Below are positions 37,601 through 51,782 of a stretch of DNA of 64,000 nucleotides, in pieces. Position 1 is the stretch's first letter. Every line of letters starts with the position of its first letter. Where the stretch lies: assembly GCA_963693285.1 (NCBI GenBank), contig OY848929.1:2234501-2298500 (forward strand), read 5' to 3'. Below the pieces are notes generated by a model, which was not told the origin of the DNA, searched no databases, and saw only the letters and a list, made by a program, of their open reading frames with translations. Position numbers and translations under genes: made by a program. The DNA is from Xestospongia muta. Taxonomy: Eukaryota; Porifera; Demospongiae; Haplosclerida; Petrosiidae.

Positions 37601-38539
37601 AGGAAGTCAAACTGTGAAATATTGCCACATATAGTTCGTCCTTTAATGATAAATTGACTATCTTTTGATGAGAGAAATCTATACGTGTATGATATGAGTT
37701 CCTTTTATGATTGTATTCATAGCAACTTTGGTAAAATAAAAGCTCTTTTAATTGGTTATGATAAATCTGAGCTAATCTGCAGGTGTGTTGAGTGTGTGCG
37801 TATGTGTTTAAAGCAATATGTTATTATATGACAGCTGACTGTAATTGTACACAGCTGGTTTGATGAGCCGAAATGTGATATCATGAGTAAATTTATGATG
37901 TAATGTAACGTAATCATTGTAGTATGGATAAACAAATTTATATGTGAATGATTACACATTTAAAATAGACAGACTGATGGATGAATATAGACACAAACTG
38001 CAAGTGCTATTGATTTCCTGTCAGTACTTTAGTTACCAGCTGTATAAACTAAAAGGTGTTCCCAATACCTCATTTGTTTGTAAGCTGAAGCCATATTGTA
38101 ATATTTGACTGCCTATCTGAGATTAGTATCACTGATAAAATTAATATAAAAACAACTTTCCAATCAATTAGTATTACTTACTACTTTAGTTAGTACATAA
38201 ATTTAAAGTTACAAACAGCATAACTTGATAAGGTGTTAAATAATAGTTACTTTATTTTTACAAGTAAATTAATAAAGTTTCTGCCTCTAAAAGTAATTAA
38301 CTCTAATATTTAAAATCAAAATTTTACAAAAAATAAACATTTGTGGCTCTAAAAGTAATTCTAATATTTAAAATCAATGTTTATAAGAGATTTTGTTATC
38401 TGGCTAAGTCTGTTGAATAATGAAATGTCGATGTAATTGAAAATTATGAATCTGTATTGTTCATTAATTATATAACATCCTGTGTATGTTGTAAACGATA
38501 TATTGATATTGGAGAGAAAACGAAAAATAGACAGCCAGC
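34637..38539. other. Intergenic region, 3.9 kb, no gene seen
   Basis: This lies between the 3' ends of DDX56 (+) and the Ig/NTR gene A (-). It is AT-rich, with a short GA tract at about 37410-37439. Short open frames here lack splice context or recognisable sequence. Confidence 0.6.
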
Positions 38540-40830
38540 TCACAAACGACACTCTTTTTTCAAAATTGTTTCCAAGTGTTTGAAATAAGGTACTTGTGCT
38601 ACTAAATGATATTGGTCACCACTATCTTGTAATTTGAGAAACATTAGATGAGGCTTGTTTCTTGGAATGGTTTGGTCATAGGACTGGATTTTTAGTATGG
38701 GATGTAGTGTGGGTTGATGTCCGTGCAGTTGTAACTGCTTTATAATTTTGACATGGAGGAGGTAAGTTGAAGGTAGGTGTCGTTTTACTTGTCCCACGAC
38801 TGCCACTGTACAAACAGAGAGTAAAAGAGATATGTTAACATTGTGCACTCCAAGGGATGGAGGATAATTGCTATAAATACTCCAAGATTATCTGATTGTA
38901 CACACTTTACAACTTCAATTCTGTCTCAATCTCCTCTGTAGACACACAGACTTGTAATACAATACATAGTCAAACTAGTACTTAGTGGTTGTGAATTTAT
39001 TTAACACATTACATCTATCTAAACATAGTAATTACCTGTGCTCTGATCTTGGAGTATAGTGCAGAGGTTGGTTTGTATGTCAGTTGTCTTAGTAGTTGCT
39101 CTCCTTTTCCGACTACCTAATGAAAAAGAGAAACAAATTTGACACCCAGAATTAAGAGTAGACTTTATAATAACTTGTTATCCTACGCACTACCCTTGTC
39201 TAAACTTGTATTTTCCATGCACTATGGTAATACTTTAGACTTGATATTAATTTACCTGGTATAGTCAGTGTGTGATTTGAACCCTCAACTGTTGTCATGG
39301 TGTTGCTGCATTTGCATTTATATTTATATTTTCCACTACGTGGATTGGAGACTTCCAATAAGCTTAAAGTTAGGAATTGTTCATGTTTTGTAAAATCCAT
39401 AATATCAACTGATGAATCGCTTTCTTCAAGTTTAATGTCATCAATGTGCCATGTTACAATGGGTTTAGGGGACCCTTTGCACGCACAGTCACCAACAACT
39501 TTTTTTAATGAAGATTCATATATCACATTTGAGTCTAAGATTTCAGGATCCCTGTATATCACACCATCGTATGTGACTGCAGAGGAAACAGAAAGATAAA
39601 CTAGAGTATGTGTCATAGTTCATTTAATCTACTACATGCACATAGACACGTTTCAATGTAAAGAACTTTTACTAAAAGGATATTTGTCATACCATTCACT
39701 TTCACTTCAGTGTTTAGTAGAAGATCATTTGTCTTGCCATTAACTTTTGTTGTGACACTGCATTTGTAAACCCTAACATAAGAAGGTTGATCTTTTGTGG
39801 AAAGTACAGTTAACTCAAGACTCTGACGAACATTATTCCAGGATATTCGCACATTGTTATCAGAAGGATACCAAGTGATGTTAGTGTTGGCTGGAAGTTC
39901 TGGTTGGAGTTGACATTCTATCGTTTCTTCTGTAAAGTTTTTCAAGTTGACAACTGGCAGTTTTCCCTCCAGTTGTTTTCCTTTGTAGTATAATGCAATT
40001 TCTATGTTAAAAAGAAATTGATAAATTTTTATACTTAATTTGTGGTCTATACATTAACAAGTTCTTATTAGTTAGTTTTCTATATAGATAAATGACTTCA
40101 TTACCACAAAACCATGATATAATAAGTAAAAATAGTGATTTAGAACTTACTTGCACAGAAAGGCTTTGAAGTCCACTCTCCACAGACACATGTCATCTCT
40201 TGACCATTATCAAATCTTGTATAGTTTTCATCACATCTGTAGAAAGCATGACATTCACTTGGAGTCTTACAATTATAATAGACTAGATGAGCATTTTTTA
40301 CTGGGGTTAATTGTGGACATCGTGGACACTGTGTCTCTGTAAAGGAAAAATTAAGTAGTTTACAATGCTAAAATTAAGTACACATATATATTAATAAGAT
40401 GTCTTGTCAGAACTAAATATCTTAAAGCTAGTCTATAAAGTTGAAACATACAAACAATAGTTATTATTAAAGAAATCATAATCATTAGCTTACCAATTCC
40501 ACAAGAGCTCGTGCAGTCATCCATTGATGTGTGACCATCTTGAGGTGAAGCATTACACGTGTTGAGTTTTGTACACGTGTTGGTTTCGTTATTGTAGTAA
40601 TAACGAGGCTGTCGTCGTTCGTTGTCTGAACAGTCTGTTTGAGCTGTATTCATCTGGATGCAAGATAATGGCATTATACATCCAGAACCACTGTTTTCAG
40701 GATTGGCATCACCTCCATCAATGATTAAAACTGAAATAAAAGTAAGTTGGTGTAATAAAGACAATTTATTTGACTTACTTCTAGCTGTTATTTGTATAAG
40801 AATAATCCAAAATATAAACTGCTTTTCCAT
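38540..40830 (-). CDS. Secreted Kunitz-like / Sushi-like / Ig / Ig / NTR-like protein A (WFIKKN-like)
   Basis: Seven exons in transcription order join in frame: 40830-40779, 40730-40494, 40336-40151, 40001-39693, 39576-39256, 39116-39036, 38805-38540 (483 aa). A signal peptide (MEKQFIFWIILIQITA) is followed by a Cys-rich Kunitz-like module (about 35-95: RYYYNNETNTC ... DDCTSSC). A Sushi-like module comes next (about 100-158), then Ig 1 (about 165-260), Ig 2 (about 275-365, CKGSPKPIVTW) and the dibasic run RKRR at 371-374. The end is an NTR-like C-terminal domain (about 389-483) with Cys near both ends. Each module has its own exon and every intron is phase 1. The Kunitz/Ig/NTR mix resembles WFIKKN proteins, which bind growth factors and proteases outside the cell; actual function is unknown. 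RKRR suggests furin cleavage freeing the NTR part. Gene B at 55936-60294 is its paralogue. Confidence 0.82.
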
Positions 40831-42363
40831 ATTGTTTCTCTTCTCTGATTTCGCGTTAAAAAATATAATCAAAGTAGTGCTAAGTGCTGCAAGGAAGACT
40901 TATTTCTCACCAATTGACAATTGTAATGATTTTGCTGACTTTCTTTGCCACTTATATATACTGTGACAATATCCTGTTATTGTAAGATATAAGAGATGAC
41001 TATATTACCAAAGCAAATATGATGAAGCCAGTTATAATATGTATGCTCTGCTCTCTGACAACATTGTGTTGCACCCACACATTTCATGCACTTGTATAAT
41101 AATTACATTTGGGAGTATATAACTCCCTATAGTACGTATATATATCAGATAACAATATAGGATAGTCATTCCATAAGTGAGAGAATTACCAAATGTATGA
41201 GTGACTTAAAATGTCCGTATGCGTGATATTGAGGTCACAAGTTGTATACATAGAAGACAACAAAGAGAAGATTGGCAAAACAATTAAAAGTACAATAGTG
41301 AAATAGAAAATAAGAATTAAATTTGACTTAGTGAAATATGATAGTGTCATTTGAAGTTGCTTTATTGTGGTGAAGCTATTTGTCTATATTGATGAATTTT
41401 CTGGATCAAGTTATCTATCATATATGCACAATGCCGGCATGATTTTAAAAATGAGAATTATTTTTATGCTTACTAGTATATAAATGAGTGAACCTGATCT
41501 ACCAGGAACTACCATCTACATTCATTGGCTTAAAATTTAAATCTTAACTATTACTTGTATGATGTCAATACTTAACTGCATATTTGAGTGTGAGAAAGTG
41601 TACACTGAAAGAGTCAGTAGTATATGTTAATTCTCTCAGACTTGTGGATGAAAAGAGATCAATTTATGTGACTATAGAAATATATTAGCTTTTAAAATTC
41701 AAAAATCCCCATTGTTTATTTGTTGCATATTATGAGTGTAGTAAAAACTGTCAGTTGTAAACTATATATATAACATTACCCCCCATGCAGTAATTATAAA
41801 ATATTTAGGTTTTGCAATATTAGAACTAGCAATTGCATTCTCTTATGTGCTATTGGCAAAGGGGACTAGACCAAAGCGCTTACAGCATTGATCACTGCAC
41901 ATTCTATATCAGAACAATAATAAATTTAAATATGTATTAATATAACAAATGGGTGTAGTCTTTGTTTCGATATACCTTATAATTTGATGGAATGGAGTGG
42001 ATGTTAATTCAAACAGTTTATACAAACATATGCTTTATAAGGACACGGTTTCATCAAACATTGAGCATGTAATCTTTTCATGTATTTAAAACTTATTGTA
42101 GTGTCTTTAAAAATCTTTTTTCCCACCTCCATACCCTCCTCCTCAAAAATAATTAATTTAGCACTATAGCTACTCATTGTACATTACTAGTGAAAATGTT
42201 TTATAATCAAATAATAGCATAACACAATTAAAAAAATTACATTTTAAATTATATTATTGTCGCTGTGATTATTGTAGTCTGATTGTTGTTAGAGTAATGA
42301 TACTCCACTCCTACAAGAAGCTTCTTGTTTGCCACTCCTTTAGTAGGAGGATTGTCTGTGTCT

Positions 42364-42570
42364 CCTAGTGAAACTGACTGAGACAGAAATAGTATGTCTG
42401 ACTATGTGTGCCTATAATGTGCGTGTGTTCTGTGTTTTCTAGTGAAACTGACTGAGACAGAAATGTGTGTCTGACTGTGTGTGCTTATAATGTGCGTGTG
42501 TTCTGTGTCTTCTAGTGAAACTGATTGAGACAGAAATGTGTGTCTGACTGTGTGTGTTTATAATGTGTGT
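42364..42570. repeat. About 75-bp tandem repeat, 2.7 copies
   Basis: Copies begin at CTAGTGAAACTGA near 42364, 42439 and 42513. Each contains GAGACAGAAAT and TATAATGTG. Confidence 0.88.
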
Positions 42571-44570
42571 GTGAGGATGATTAAAATTATATTTTTGATT
42601 TAGTTGATTATCAATTAAATACAATATTGTATTACAGGGTTATCAAAACGAACTACATTTACAGTAAGTACAAAGGCAAATTTGTGATGTCATAATACTG
42701 ATAGTAAATATATCAAAACTACTACTCATTTTAAAACAATGTAATTATAAATAATATTTATCATTGCCAATTTTAAGCAAATCATAAGATTAATATTTGA
42801 TTAGCATTGTAGACTATATAATATGTAATGTAAGTAATTATGTTTAATTAAGTCTTACTTGATTGTACTCAGCCTGTCTGTATTTGTTATGATGTAGAGG
42901 AGACTCAGTAGAAATAATTGTAGCTTTTAATGTCTTGTCATATTATCCTAGGAAACATGTAATATGTTTCAAGCACATTATATTTATTTGAGTTCTTGTT
43001 GCTTTACTGACATACTATACATTCTTATAACTGATACTTCCTCTAGTCTTCATTATATATTACGTTGTTATTATCTTAACGTTTTTATTGTTGTTAACTT
43101 GAGGTTTTTATTATTGTTATCTTCAGGTATTTATTGTTATCTTGAACATTTTATTCTATTCATTGAAACTGTCTCAAGCTCCCACGATATACTATTTTAT
43201 TTTATATTGAAAAGACTAAATTTTTATTCCATTCCCTTACATCCTCCAATGTGTCATGATTTAGTTACATTCCATGTTTTTATGCTGAAAACATAGAGTT
43301 ATTGTTCCATTGACTGAAATGTCCTCCCTTATCCTCCTTTTAACCCCTCCACAAGATGCTGGCAAGCATTGGAACATATGCTAGGAGCAGGGCGGCATGC
43401 TTTGTCTTGTGATATATAGGATGTCATTGTGTTGACAGTGTTACTTTGCAAGAGCCAAGGGAGACAAGTATACTAAGCTTTGTTGGTGTCATATGATACA
43501 GATCTCTTCTGTCTGACAGTTCAAACAATTGTGATGTAATTCCTACATATATAATGTTATGATAATGGAACTTTTTATTTTTTCTTCACATTCATTTATT
43601 TGGCCTGTGTTTGCAGACAAATACATGAAATCATTAGCCAAAATGAAGATATATTAATATTTTGTTAGCGACATATATTAATTTTTTGCTATGGTATCTG
43701 TCTAATTTAAGGTGTGGTCCTCTAATGTTGGCGTACAATGAAGCTTTGTGTTTTAGTCACGTACCGACTAATTGTCTATATTTTCATAACAGAAATGTTG
43801 CAAGTTTCCTGAGGAAGGTTTTGTTTGCATTAAATGTATAGTTTTATCACATTCCATGTTTACAAAATACTTTTAAGTTGTACCACTTCTATTTATTATC
43901 ATAACTTGTCCAACCACTTCAAGTCAGGCTTTTACTGAGCGGCAGCAAAAAATTAGTTTTCAGTTGTTTATTATCACATAATTATATAAAACATCTGTAT
44001 ATTGGAGTGTGAAGTATAGTTGTATTAACTGTCATTTACACTTTAGGTTTCAGTCGATATTGTAGTGGGTGATATCTTGATGTAGCTTTTCTAGTGCATC
44101 TGTATTTAATATAATATATATCACTATTTACTCATTAAATCGTGACCAATTAAGCCATACTTATGTTAGGTGTTACAGATGGTTATTCTGAGAATTATAA
44201 CAATAGACCGTATATGTGATGGTTGAGTAGATATAGTTCCAAAGTTGACATTCTGAATTCTATAAAATTAATATATATATGTACAGTAAGCCATTTATGC
44301 AAATGGAATGACATAAGAAGGTATTGTTATACCACCGCCTTAATTAAGGTGCTGATCATTGTTGAACAATTACGTTATCGAATGTCCATTTTCCTACTTG
44401 TTATGTTTAACAAGTAAGTGATCTTAATTTACTGGTAGTATCAGCTCTTTATTGTGTAATTACTAATAATATTTATTTACTATACATTTATGGTTGCCAA
44501 GCAGAAGCAGCAATAATTGAATGAAGTCTTATTAGGTAGTACAGTAGTACTAATAATCATATTAGTTAAA

Positions 44571-44829
<259 letters not shown>

Positions 44830-46223
44830 CCTACTTACAGTCAGCAAACATATTGTACATCCCTTATACATTGTAAGTTATTCCTTTAATTAAACATATT
44901 AGTTTACTCTCATATTGATTTGTTATTTGACAAATATCACTGGTAATCATTACCATTATGACACACATATCATCATCAATATACTAATGATATCATGTCA
45001 TATACTACTGGTATTATGACATATACTACCAATGCTATAACATTTACTACTGGTAGTATAACATTTACTATTTGTAGTATGGCTGCATATATCATTAGTG
45101 TTTTGTGACTTTTGAAATCAAATAAATAGCACTGACTTTATAACCATCAAAAATGTGTGGAAACTAAATCATGTTGGCCTACATAATTATGACACTATAC
45201 TTTAAAGGTACACATATTTTCACTTGTTGTTGTTAACTAAATTAGTATGAATTTGATTTAATGATCCATTTAAGCACATCATATAATAGAATATTATGCT
45301 CTAGTGTATTATCTAACATAAATGAGACATTTTTTATATAATAATTGTTAGAATTTTGAAAATTAAGTAGGAGGCATTGATGACGTATCATTCTGTGAAG
45401 CCTTCCTCAAACTTCATTATGATGTTGTACAATTACTAAGTTTATATGTGGATGTAAAATAATAATAAAATGGTATTATGAAATGATACTAGGCTTACAA
45501 GATCAGGCAACTTCCTAACTTATTAAACAATTATATTTTTATTGTTTGTTTTCCACACACTAGATGCACAGTTTTCACTTTAACATTATGTAGAAATGTT
45601 TACTAATACATTAGTTTAGTTATTAGGTAATTTCCCTTACAGCATTATACAGTAGTTACCTTGGTATTGGATCTTTCTGTTGGCAAACAATTTAGGTTAT
45701 GTCCTCAAATATAAACATCAGGCCTTTTAGCAATGGGAATTGTATGGCCTATAATTACTAGACAATTGTACGTCATTTATCATCAATTAACTAATTAGAA
45801 CTGTGTTAGGCAGGTTATCCTGTACTACAATCATGTGAGATATCCTTCTTGCCAGTTCATATTACATCAACGTGTCACTTGGTGGTCAAACGTTGACGTT
45901 TATATTAGTTTGTTCCAGGGAAAGATAGTAATTGTCCAAGTTTATTTCCTGTTATAATGAATACCTGTTACCAAAAAAGATAAAATAATTAATAATTTAA
46001 TTGAGGGTCTACTTCCTGTGTAATACACATCAACAAATTTGCCATGTTTGGGGAGGAGGTGATCATTAAGTACTCCTAATTATTTTGGCTTTCTTCCTTC
46101 TATTATGTTTATGGTTCTATAGGGAAATTTAAAGTGACAGAGTTTTGGTTTCTGTTTTTATTACATTGTAATAGCATTTGTGTTACATTTACATTAGTAG
46201 GTAATAGGTATGTGATGACATCC

Positions 46224-46238
46224 GTCTGTGTGTGTGTG

Positions 46239-46290
<52 letters not shown>
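46224..46290. repeat. (TG)n microsatellite
   Basis: About 33 TG units with one CG interruption near 46244. Confidence 0.93.
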
Positions 46291-46291
<1 letters not shown>

Positions 46292-49200
46292 TAATGAATA
46301 GAAATAATGTGCTTTATGGAAATGAGAATTAAATTATGTGATGAAAATAATTTCAGGTCAGTATCCACCTTGTTCTAATTATTCATATTAACCTGGTTTT
46401 TCATTGAGTAAAGATTCTATTTCTCTCATTGATTCATTCCAAAAATATTGTTAATAATTTGGTAACGTCTCATTTCTCAAATTTCCTTGATATGACTACG
46501 TAATTTTGTTAAGCAAGTAGGAGGTTATATATCTGCCACTCATGTCACGTCTCAATACAATTGTTATATACAATTACTCAATTCTTTCATTAATGATTTC
46601 ATCCAGTTCTCTTGGCATGTGTGAGAGTGTTAACTTAACAAGGTAGTATGTTCTAGTAAATTCTCTCCCACTACATTAATTTAATAGCGATAATACACAC
46701 ATGTGACGCATGCACAAGCTAACTGATGAAAGGTGTGAGGAGGAGAGTGGTGGTAAGTGGGATAATATATTAGCGTCATATTAAACTTGTATCAGTGTAC
46801 ATTTACTGTACAAGTTATTTTATACATTGTATTTTACTCTAAAATTTAATGGGGTATCATATTGCTCGCTGGCAATGGTAGTGAGTAGATATTGGTCATC
46901 CTACATGTGGTTAGTTGTATCATGTCTGGGTAATTGCACTCATTTATGTGGTATTTAACAAAAGATAATTGTGTATACAAGTCAACGTTAGATGTGTAGA
47001 GTGGAGCACGACTATTTCTTTGATATCAGGTAGTGCATTTTGTCTGGGAGTGTTGTGTATCCAATCCTTGTAAATTAGACATTTTACTCAATACTACATA
47101 GTTTATTATGTGCTACAAATATGTTAAAGTTCCTACACAAACTTCACACATGCAGACATTGTTATAACTAATTGATCGACAACTTTAAAATCAATTTACT
47201 ATCATTGACACTTTTTGCGATGTCAGAGAGCGAATGTGCGAGGGAGAGCTAAGGAAGGGAAGGTCTGGCACTTGTAAGCCTTAAACACACTTCCCTTAGT
47301 TGCTATATACACTATACTCTATGTTCTTGTGTATATTGTTTGTGGAGGGGCTTTCATCTCTTTTGTAAGTCAAACACACCTATAGTAACTGTTAGTATAT
47401 TTACACTGAACAAACTGTCGCTACAATGAACAGTGTTGATAAGTAAAGTGTAAATGTATATAGTGTATATTAACAATGTAATGAGAAACTGATTGGATTA
47501 GATTATCATTGTTATACGTATTCATTTCAGACTGTGCGTTGCTATTGTTATATTCCCTCACATAATATTGATGTATACATTGCACTCCCTTAAAAAGTTC
47601 TGATACCTTTCATTAAAAGATGAACATTATCAATTTAGTAAAGGATGTTAGCATTTATTAACATCTGGTATCAAATTTACACAACTAAGAGTGAGTCTGG
47701 GATGGAGTGATACTACAATAATCATATCTACTAGCAATATTTCCGTCTATTATTTCTGTTTGTATTTGCTTGTTGAGCCATTATTTAGTGTCCGACTGAG
47801 CCTACCTTTAATGGAGTTATATGTTTCAAGGTGGGTGCAGTAAGGAGGGTATCAATATGTGTTGTTTATAGTGGATCTTATTCCATAGACTGCTATTATA
47901 CAAGATTGTTAATGAGGATATTAAAAGAGCTTCTTTATTTGTAGACTATTTGAAAAGTATGTTAGATGATTTGACAGTGCTAATTTTGTATATATTTAAA
48001 ACCAGTCCACAGCACAAGAAAGGTTAGACTGTAAACTAATAGTAAGTAATTATTAACATTGTACTTCTGGAATACTTATAATAACAGAACATATTACTAA
48101 GTGCATCTTGCATAACAAAACTCGGTAGTGCTCATATAAATCCATTGAGTATTGACGCCTAGTCCCCAATGTCTCTCTTTGACACAAACAACTGTTTCTA
48201 TGAAGAGTAACAAATGATCATTTTTCTAAATCTCAATACTCTACAGATTTGGAAGAAAGTGTTGTTAAGATATTATGTAATACTCCATAGATTTGGAGAA
48301 AACATTGAAAAAACATTTAAACATTTTGTCATCAGTAGAATACATTTGTGTACATTATCATTGGTTGTAATATTATAAAACTATATCCTTATAAAATTAT
48401 GTAAACAACAACCTTATACACATTAACACATTTGTCAGAGTGCTTCAATAACAACAACTTAATATTGAGGATATCATCTCATTACTAAGGACACCAGTTA
48501 CTACACAATCCATTAACTATGTATTATAGCCTCATTGGGTAATCCTTGAAATGAGGATCATTGATCATGTCCATATAAGAACCAGTGTTCGAATATTAGT
48601 TTACATCTAGTGGTAGTTTGTGTAGGAACGGAGTGATAATTCTGATAGTGTACACTACTGATCAAATTAAAGTCTGACTGACTGAACTTACTGTTTACAT
48701 TAAGAAGGTTGGAGTGAGTAATATGAACGTCTAGAGGCATAAACAAAGACTACTACTTATGACTACGTCATTTAGTAGCTTAGATATATCTCTTTGTACT
48801 AACTGTTCAGTGATGATGATGCTGTTAACAAATATACATAACGATACTACCACACATTGGTTATACATACACACACACACCTACACTAGCAAGTGAACAA
48901 TGGTTAAAATAATGATTTATCGACAGTTTTGAATTTGGTAGTTTGATTTTATTAAATACTATTTGCAGCCTGTTTTGAACACATAACAATCAATTTGTTT
49001 ATCACAGCAACAAGAGTTTTTTGTATTTAAATTACTTAATAATGTGCATTATAGTAATTATATTAGTCAATAATGAAATACATTTGAAGCCTTAATACTT
49101 ATTTGCTAAAAGTCTATTCTATTAATAACTTGTTAGTTAACTGAACCCACGTTTGGTATTTTCAAAAACAAATTTAACGATGCCTTCTTTAATAACTAGA

Positions 49201-49855
49201 TATAGCTTTGTGGTTCCAAATATGAACCAATAATATGTCGACTGTTTGGCCTCTCAATTCATTGAATTAATGTGTTTTAACCAAACCCTGAAGATAACAC
49301 ATTGACATTTTCAGCCTTATTGGGGACCTTCAAAGCACATTCCTCTCAATCAATGTTTGGGGGAGTCGTCATTATAAAGGAATTTCCAGTATACATCCAG
49401 ATAATCTAGGCTTCCTGTTCTCCCCTTATATGAATATGTTCGTATGTATGTATATAATGAGGTGTTAGGTCTGGTTCTAATGGGTGCATTCCATGTAGAT
49501 TGAAACAAAGCCATGTTATGATAAAGACGCTGAACAAAGCTATGTTAATTTGATTGTGGAGAGCGAAAGTTTTATTAGTTTTATTAATTATTGAATCAAG
49601 TTAATTCATAACAGAATGTTAATTTATTATTTTAATTAACAGACTGTGGCTCAACTGACACCAATGAGTATAGAGCTTTAATCTAATTTGTAGTAACATA
49701 ATGTTTAAGTCTATGAAAGTATATAATGTTACATACAGTACTGTGGTTGGTTATCACATTGTAGTGTTGACTCTGACCTTTGTTAACCACAGATCATTAC
49801 TTTCTGGTATTAGGTATAAATATTGTCATTTATTTCATCTCTATTGGATCATTAG

Positions 49856-50592
49856 ATAGTGTATGGTATATGGACATTAATACTGAGTAGATAGTGTATG
49901 ATATATGGACATTAATAGTGAGTAGATAGTGTGTGGTATATGGACATTAATAGTGAGTAGATAGTGTGTGGTATATGGACATTAATACTGAGTAGATAGT
50001 GTGTGGTATATGGACATTAATACTGAGTAGATAGTGTGTGGTATATGGACATTAATACTGAGTAGATAGTGTGTGGTATATGGACATTAATACTGAGTAG
50101 ATAGTGTGTGGTATATGGACATTAATACTGAGTAGATAGTGTATGATATATGGACATTAATAGTGAGTAGATAGTGTGTGGTATATGGACATTAATAGTG
50201 AGTAGATAGTGTGTGGTATATGGACATTAATAGTGAGTAGATAGTGTGTGGTATATGGACATTAATAGTGAGTAGATAGTGTGTGGTATATGGACATTAA
50301 TACTGAGTAGATAGTGTGTGGTATATGGACATTAATACTGAGTAGATAGTGTATGATATATGGACATTAATACTGAGTAGATAGTGTATGATATATGGAC
50401 ATTAATAGTGAGTAGATAGTGTGTGGTATATGGACATTAATACTGAGTAGATAGTGTGTGGTATATGGACATTAATACTGAGTAGATAGTGTGTGGTATA
50501 TGGACATTAATACTGAGTAGATAGTGTGTGGTATATGGACATTAATACTGAGTAGATAGTGTATGATATATGGACATTAATACTGAGTAGTA
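49856..50592. repeat. 35-bp minisatellite, 21 copies
   Basis: I count 21 occurrences of TGGACATTAA spaced 35 bp apart. Copies differ mainly at two places: GTGTGG, GTATGA or GTATGG in one, and ATACTGAG or ATAGTGAG in the other. Blocks of like copies suggest recent local amplification. Confidence 0.97.
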
Positions 50593-51133
50593 CATGTTTT
50601 AATATGATAGTATAAAACACTAATGACTGAATGTAGATACTCCTCCTCCGCTATTACTGTTGAATAAACTAGGTGGAGTTAGTGGATGGTATCTGTCTTA
50701 TTTTTCTATTTGATAATTTCAATATTATACACTTTATACAATGATTACATAATAAAGATAGTGAAATTGTATATATGACCAGTGGAGTTAGTGCTATTGC
50801 TAAGTTGATGTATGGTTTAATTACAACATGTGTACAATGTAACCTTTATACGTGATTTTATAAGCCTTACTCCTAAACCTTCCTAAACGCTAAACACTTA
50901 GCATATATAATACAAATACAATATTATACCATTGTAGCTCTGTTAGTCTTTCATGTAGGGTTACATGGCACGCCGCCCTTAATTACAGAAACATATTATA
51001 TTGGTTTGATATTACATCCATTATTATGATAGTGGATACAGGTCTGTGCTCAAATAGCAGAGATACATTCGACTCCCACACATACTATATACCTGACAAT
51101 GTACACATGATTCAATCAGTAATATATCTAGCA

Positions 51134-51480
51134 GTGTTCTCAATGAGGCTAGACTAGTATATGAGGCTAGAAAGAGATGTTATCACTACTCCACTTCAAA
51201 GTAATAGGTGGTTTAGTGACTATGACAATAGTTATTATCTCAATAACCATTGATGATATCATATCAATTTACATGTAATGGTTACATTATAATTTATAAC
51301 AAAAGCTAATATGTAGGGTTAAAGTTTAAAGTCTTATGTGATATTTGGTCTCAATAAGGCAAGGGCTAGTGGACGAGACTAGATAGAGATAGATAGAGAT
51401 AATACTATTGTTGTATAGTCACTAAATCCACCACTATTACATTGAATTAGTAGAGGAGAATGTGATAGGGATAATATTAT
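51134..51480. repeat. Imperfect large inverted repeat
   Basis: GGTGGTTTAGTGACTATGAC (from about 51208) is complementary, with a few changes, to sequence around 51412-51435 (GTATAGTCACTAAATCCACC). The arms extend for roughly 70 bp. A direct repeat beginning CTCAAT(G/A)AGGC also occurs at about 51140 and 51351. This may be a degraded foldback element. Confidence 0.5.
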
Positions 51481-51614
51481 CTCATTAGCAATAGATGACA
51501 TGTAAGACTTGAGTTCATAACATTACATGTGGTTTATAATATATGTTACTTAACACTAATAGAACATATTGTAATAATAAATATACATTATATTTATATA
51601 TATATATATATCAG

Positions 51615-51782
51615 GTAGGAGATAGTACTGCCTATGTAGGAATGTCATGGATTATCTATTCAAATGTATTGGCAGAAAACACAGAATATCTCATGCAAAA
51701 TACATCAGAATATCTCAATACTTGTCAGTCTTCCTCTCTATATTTATACAGTAATAAAGATTTAATACTTGGGAAGATATGA
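51615..51782 (+). other. Possible exon, coding status unknown
   Basis: A 56-codon open stretch follows a TATATATATCAG acceptor-like sequence and ends in TGA. It translates to mixed-composition sequence (GDSTAYVGMSWIIYSNVLA) that I do not recognise. It is phase-compatible with two tiny upstream candidate exons. It could equally be chance in AT-rich DNA. Confidence 0.2.

Noticed and set aside
42964..43296. 110-codon open frame in the intergenic region
   Set aside because: Its Leu/Phe/Tyr-rich composition reflects a T-rich strand. There are no splice partners and no known motif.
51040..51090. tRNA or SINE B-box-like ATTCGACTCC
   Set aside because: The match to GGTTCGANTCC is partial and no A box or cloverleaf could be drawn.
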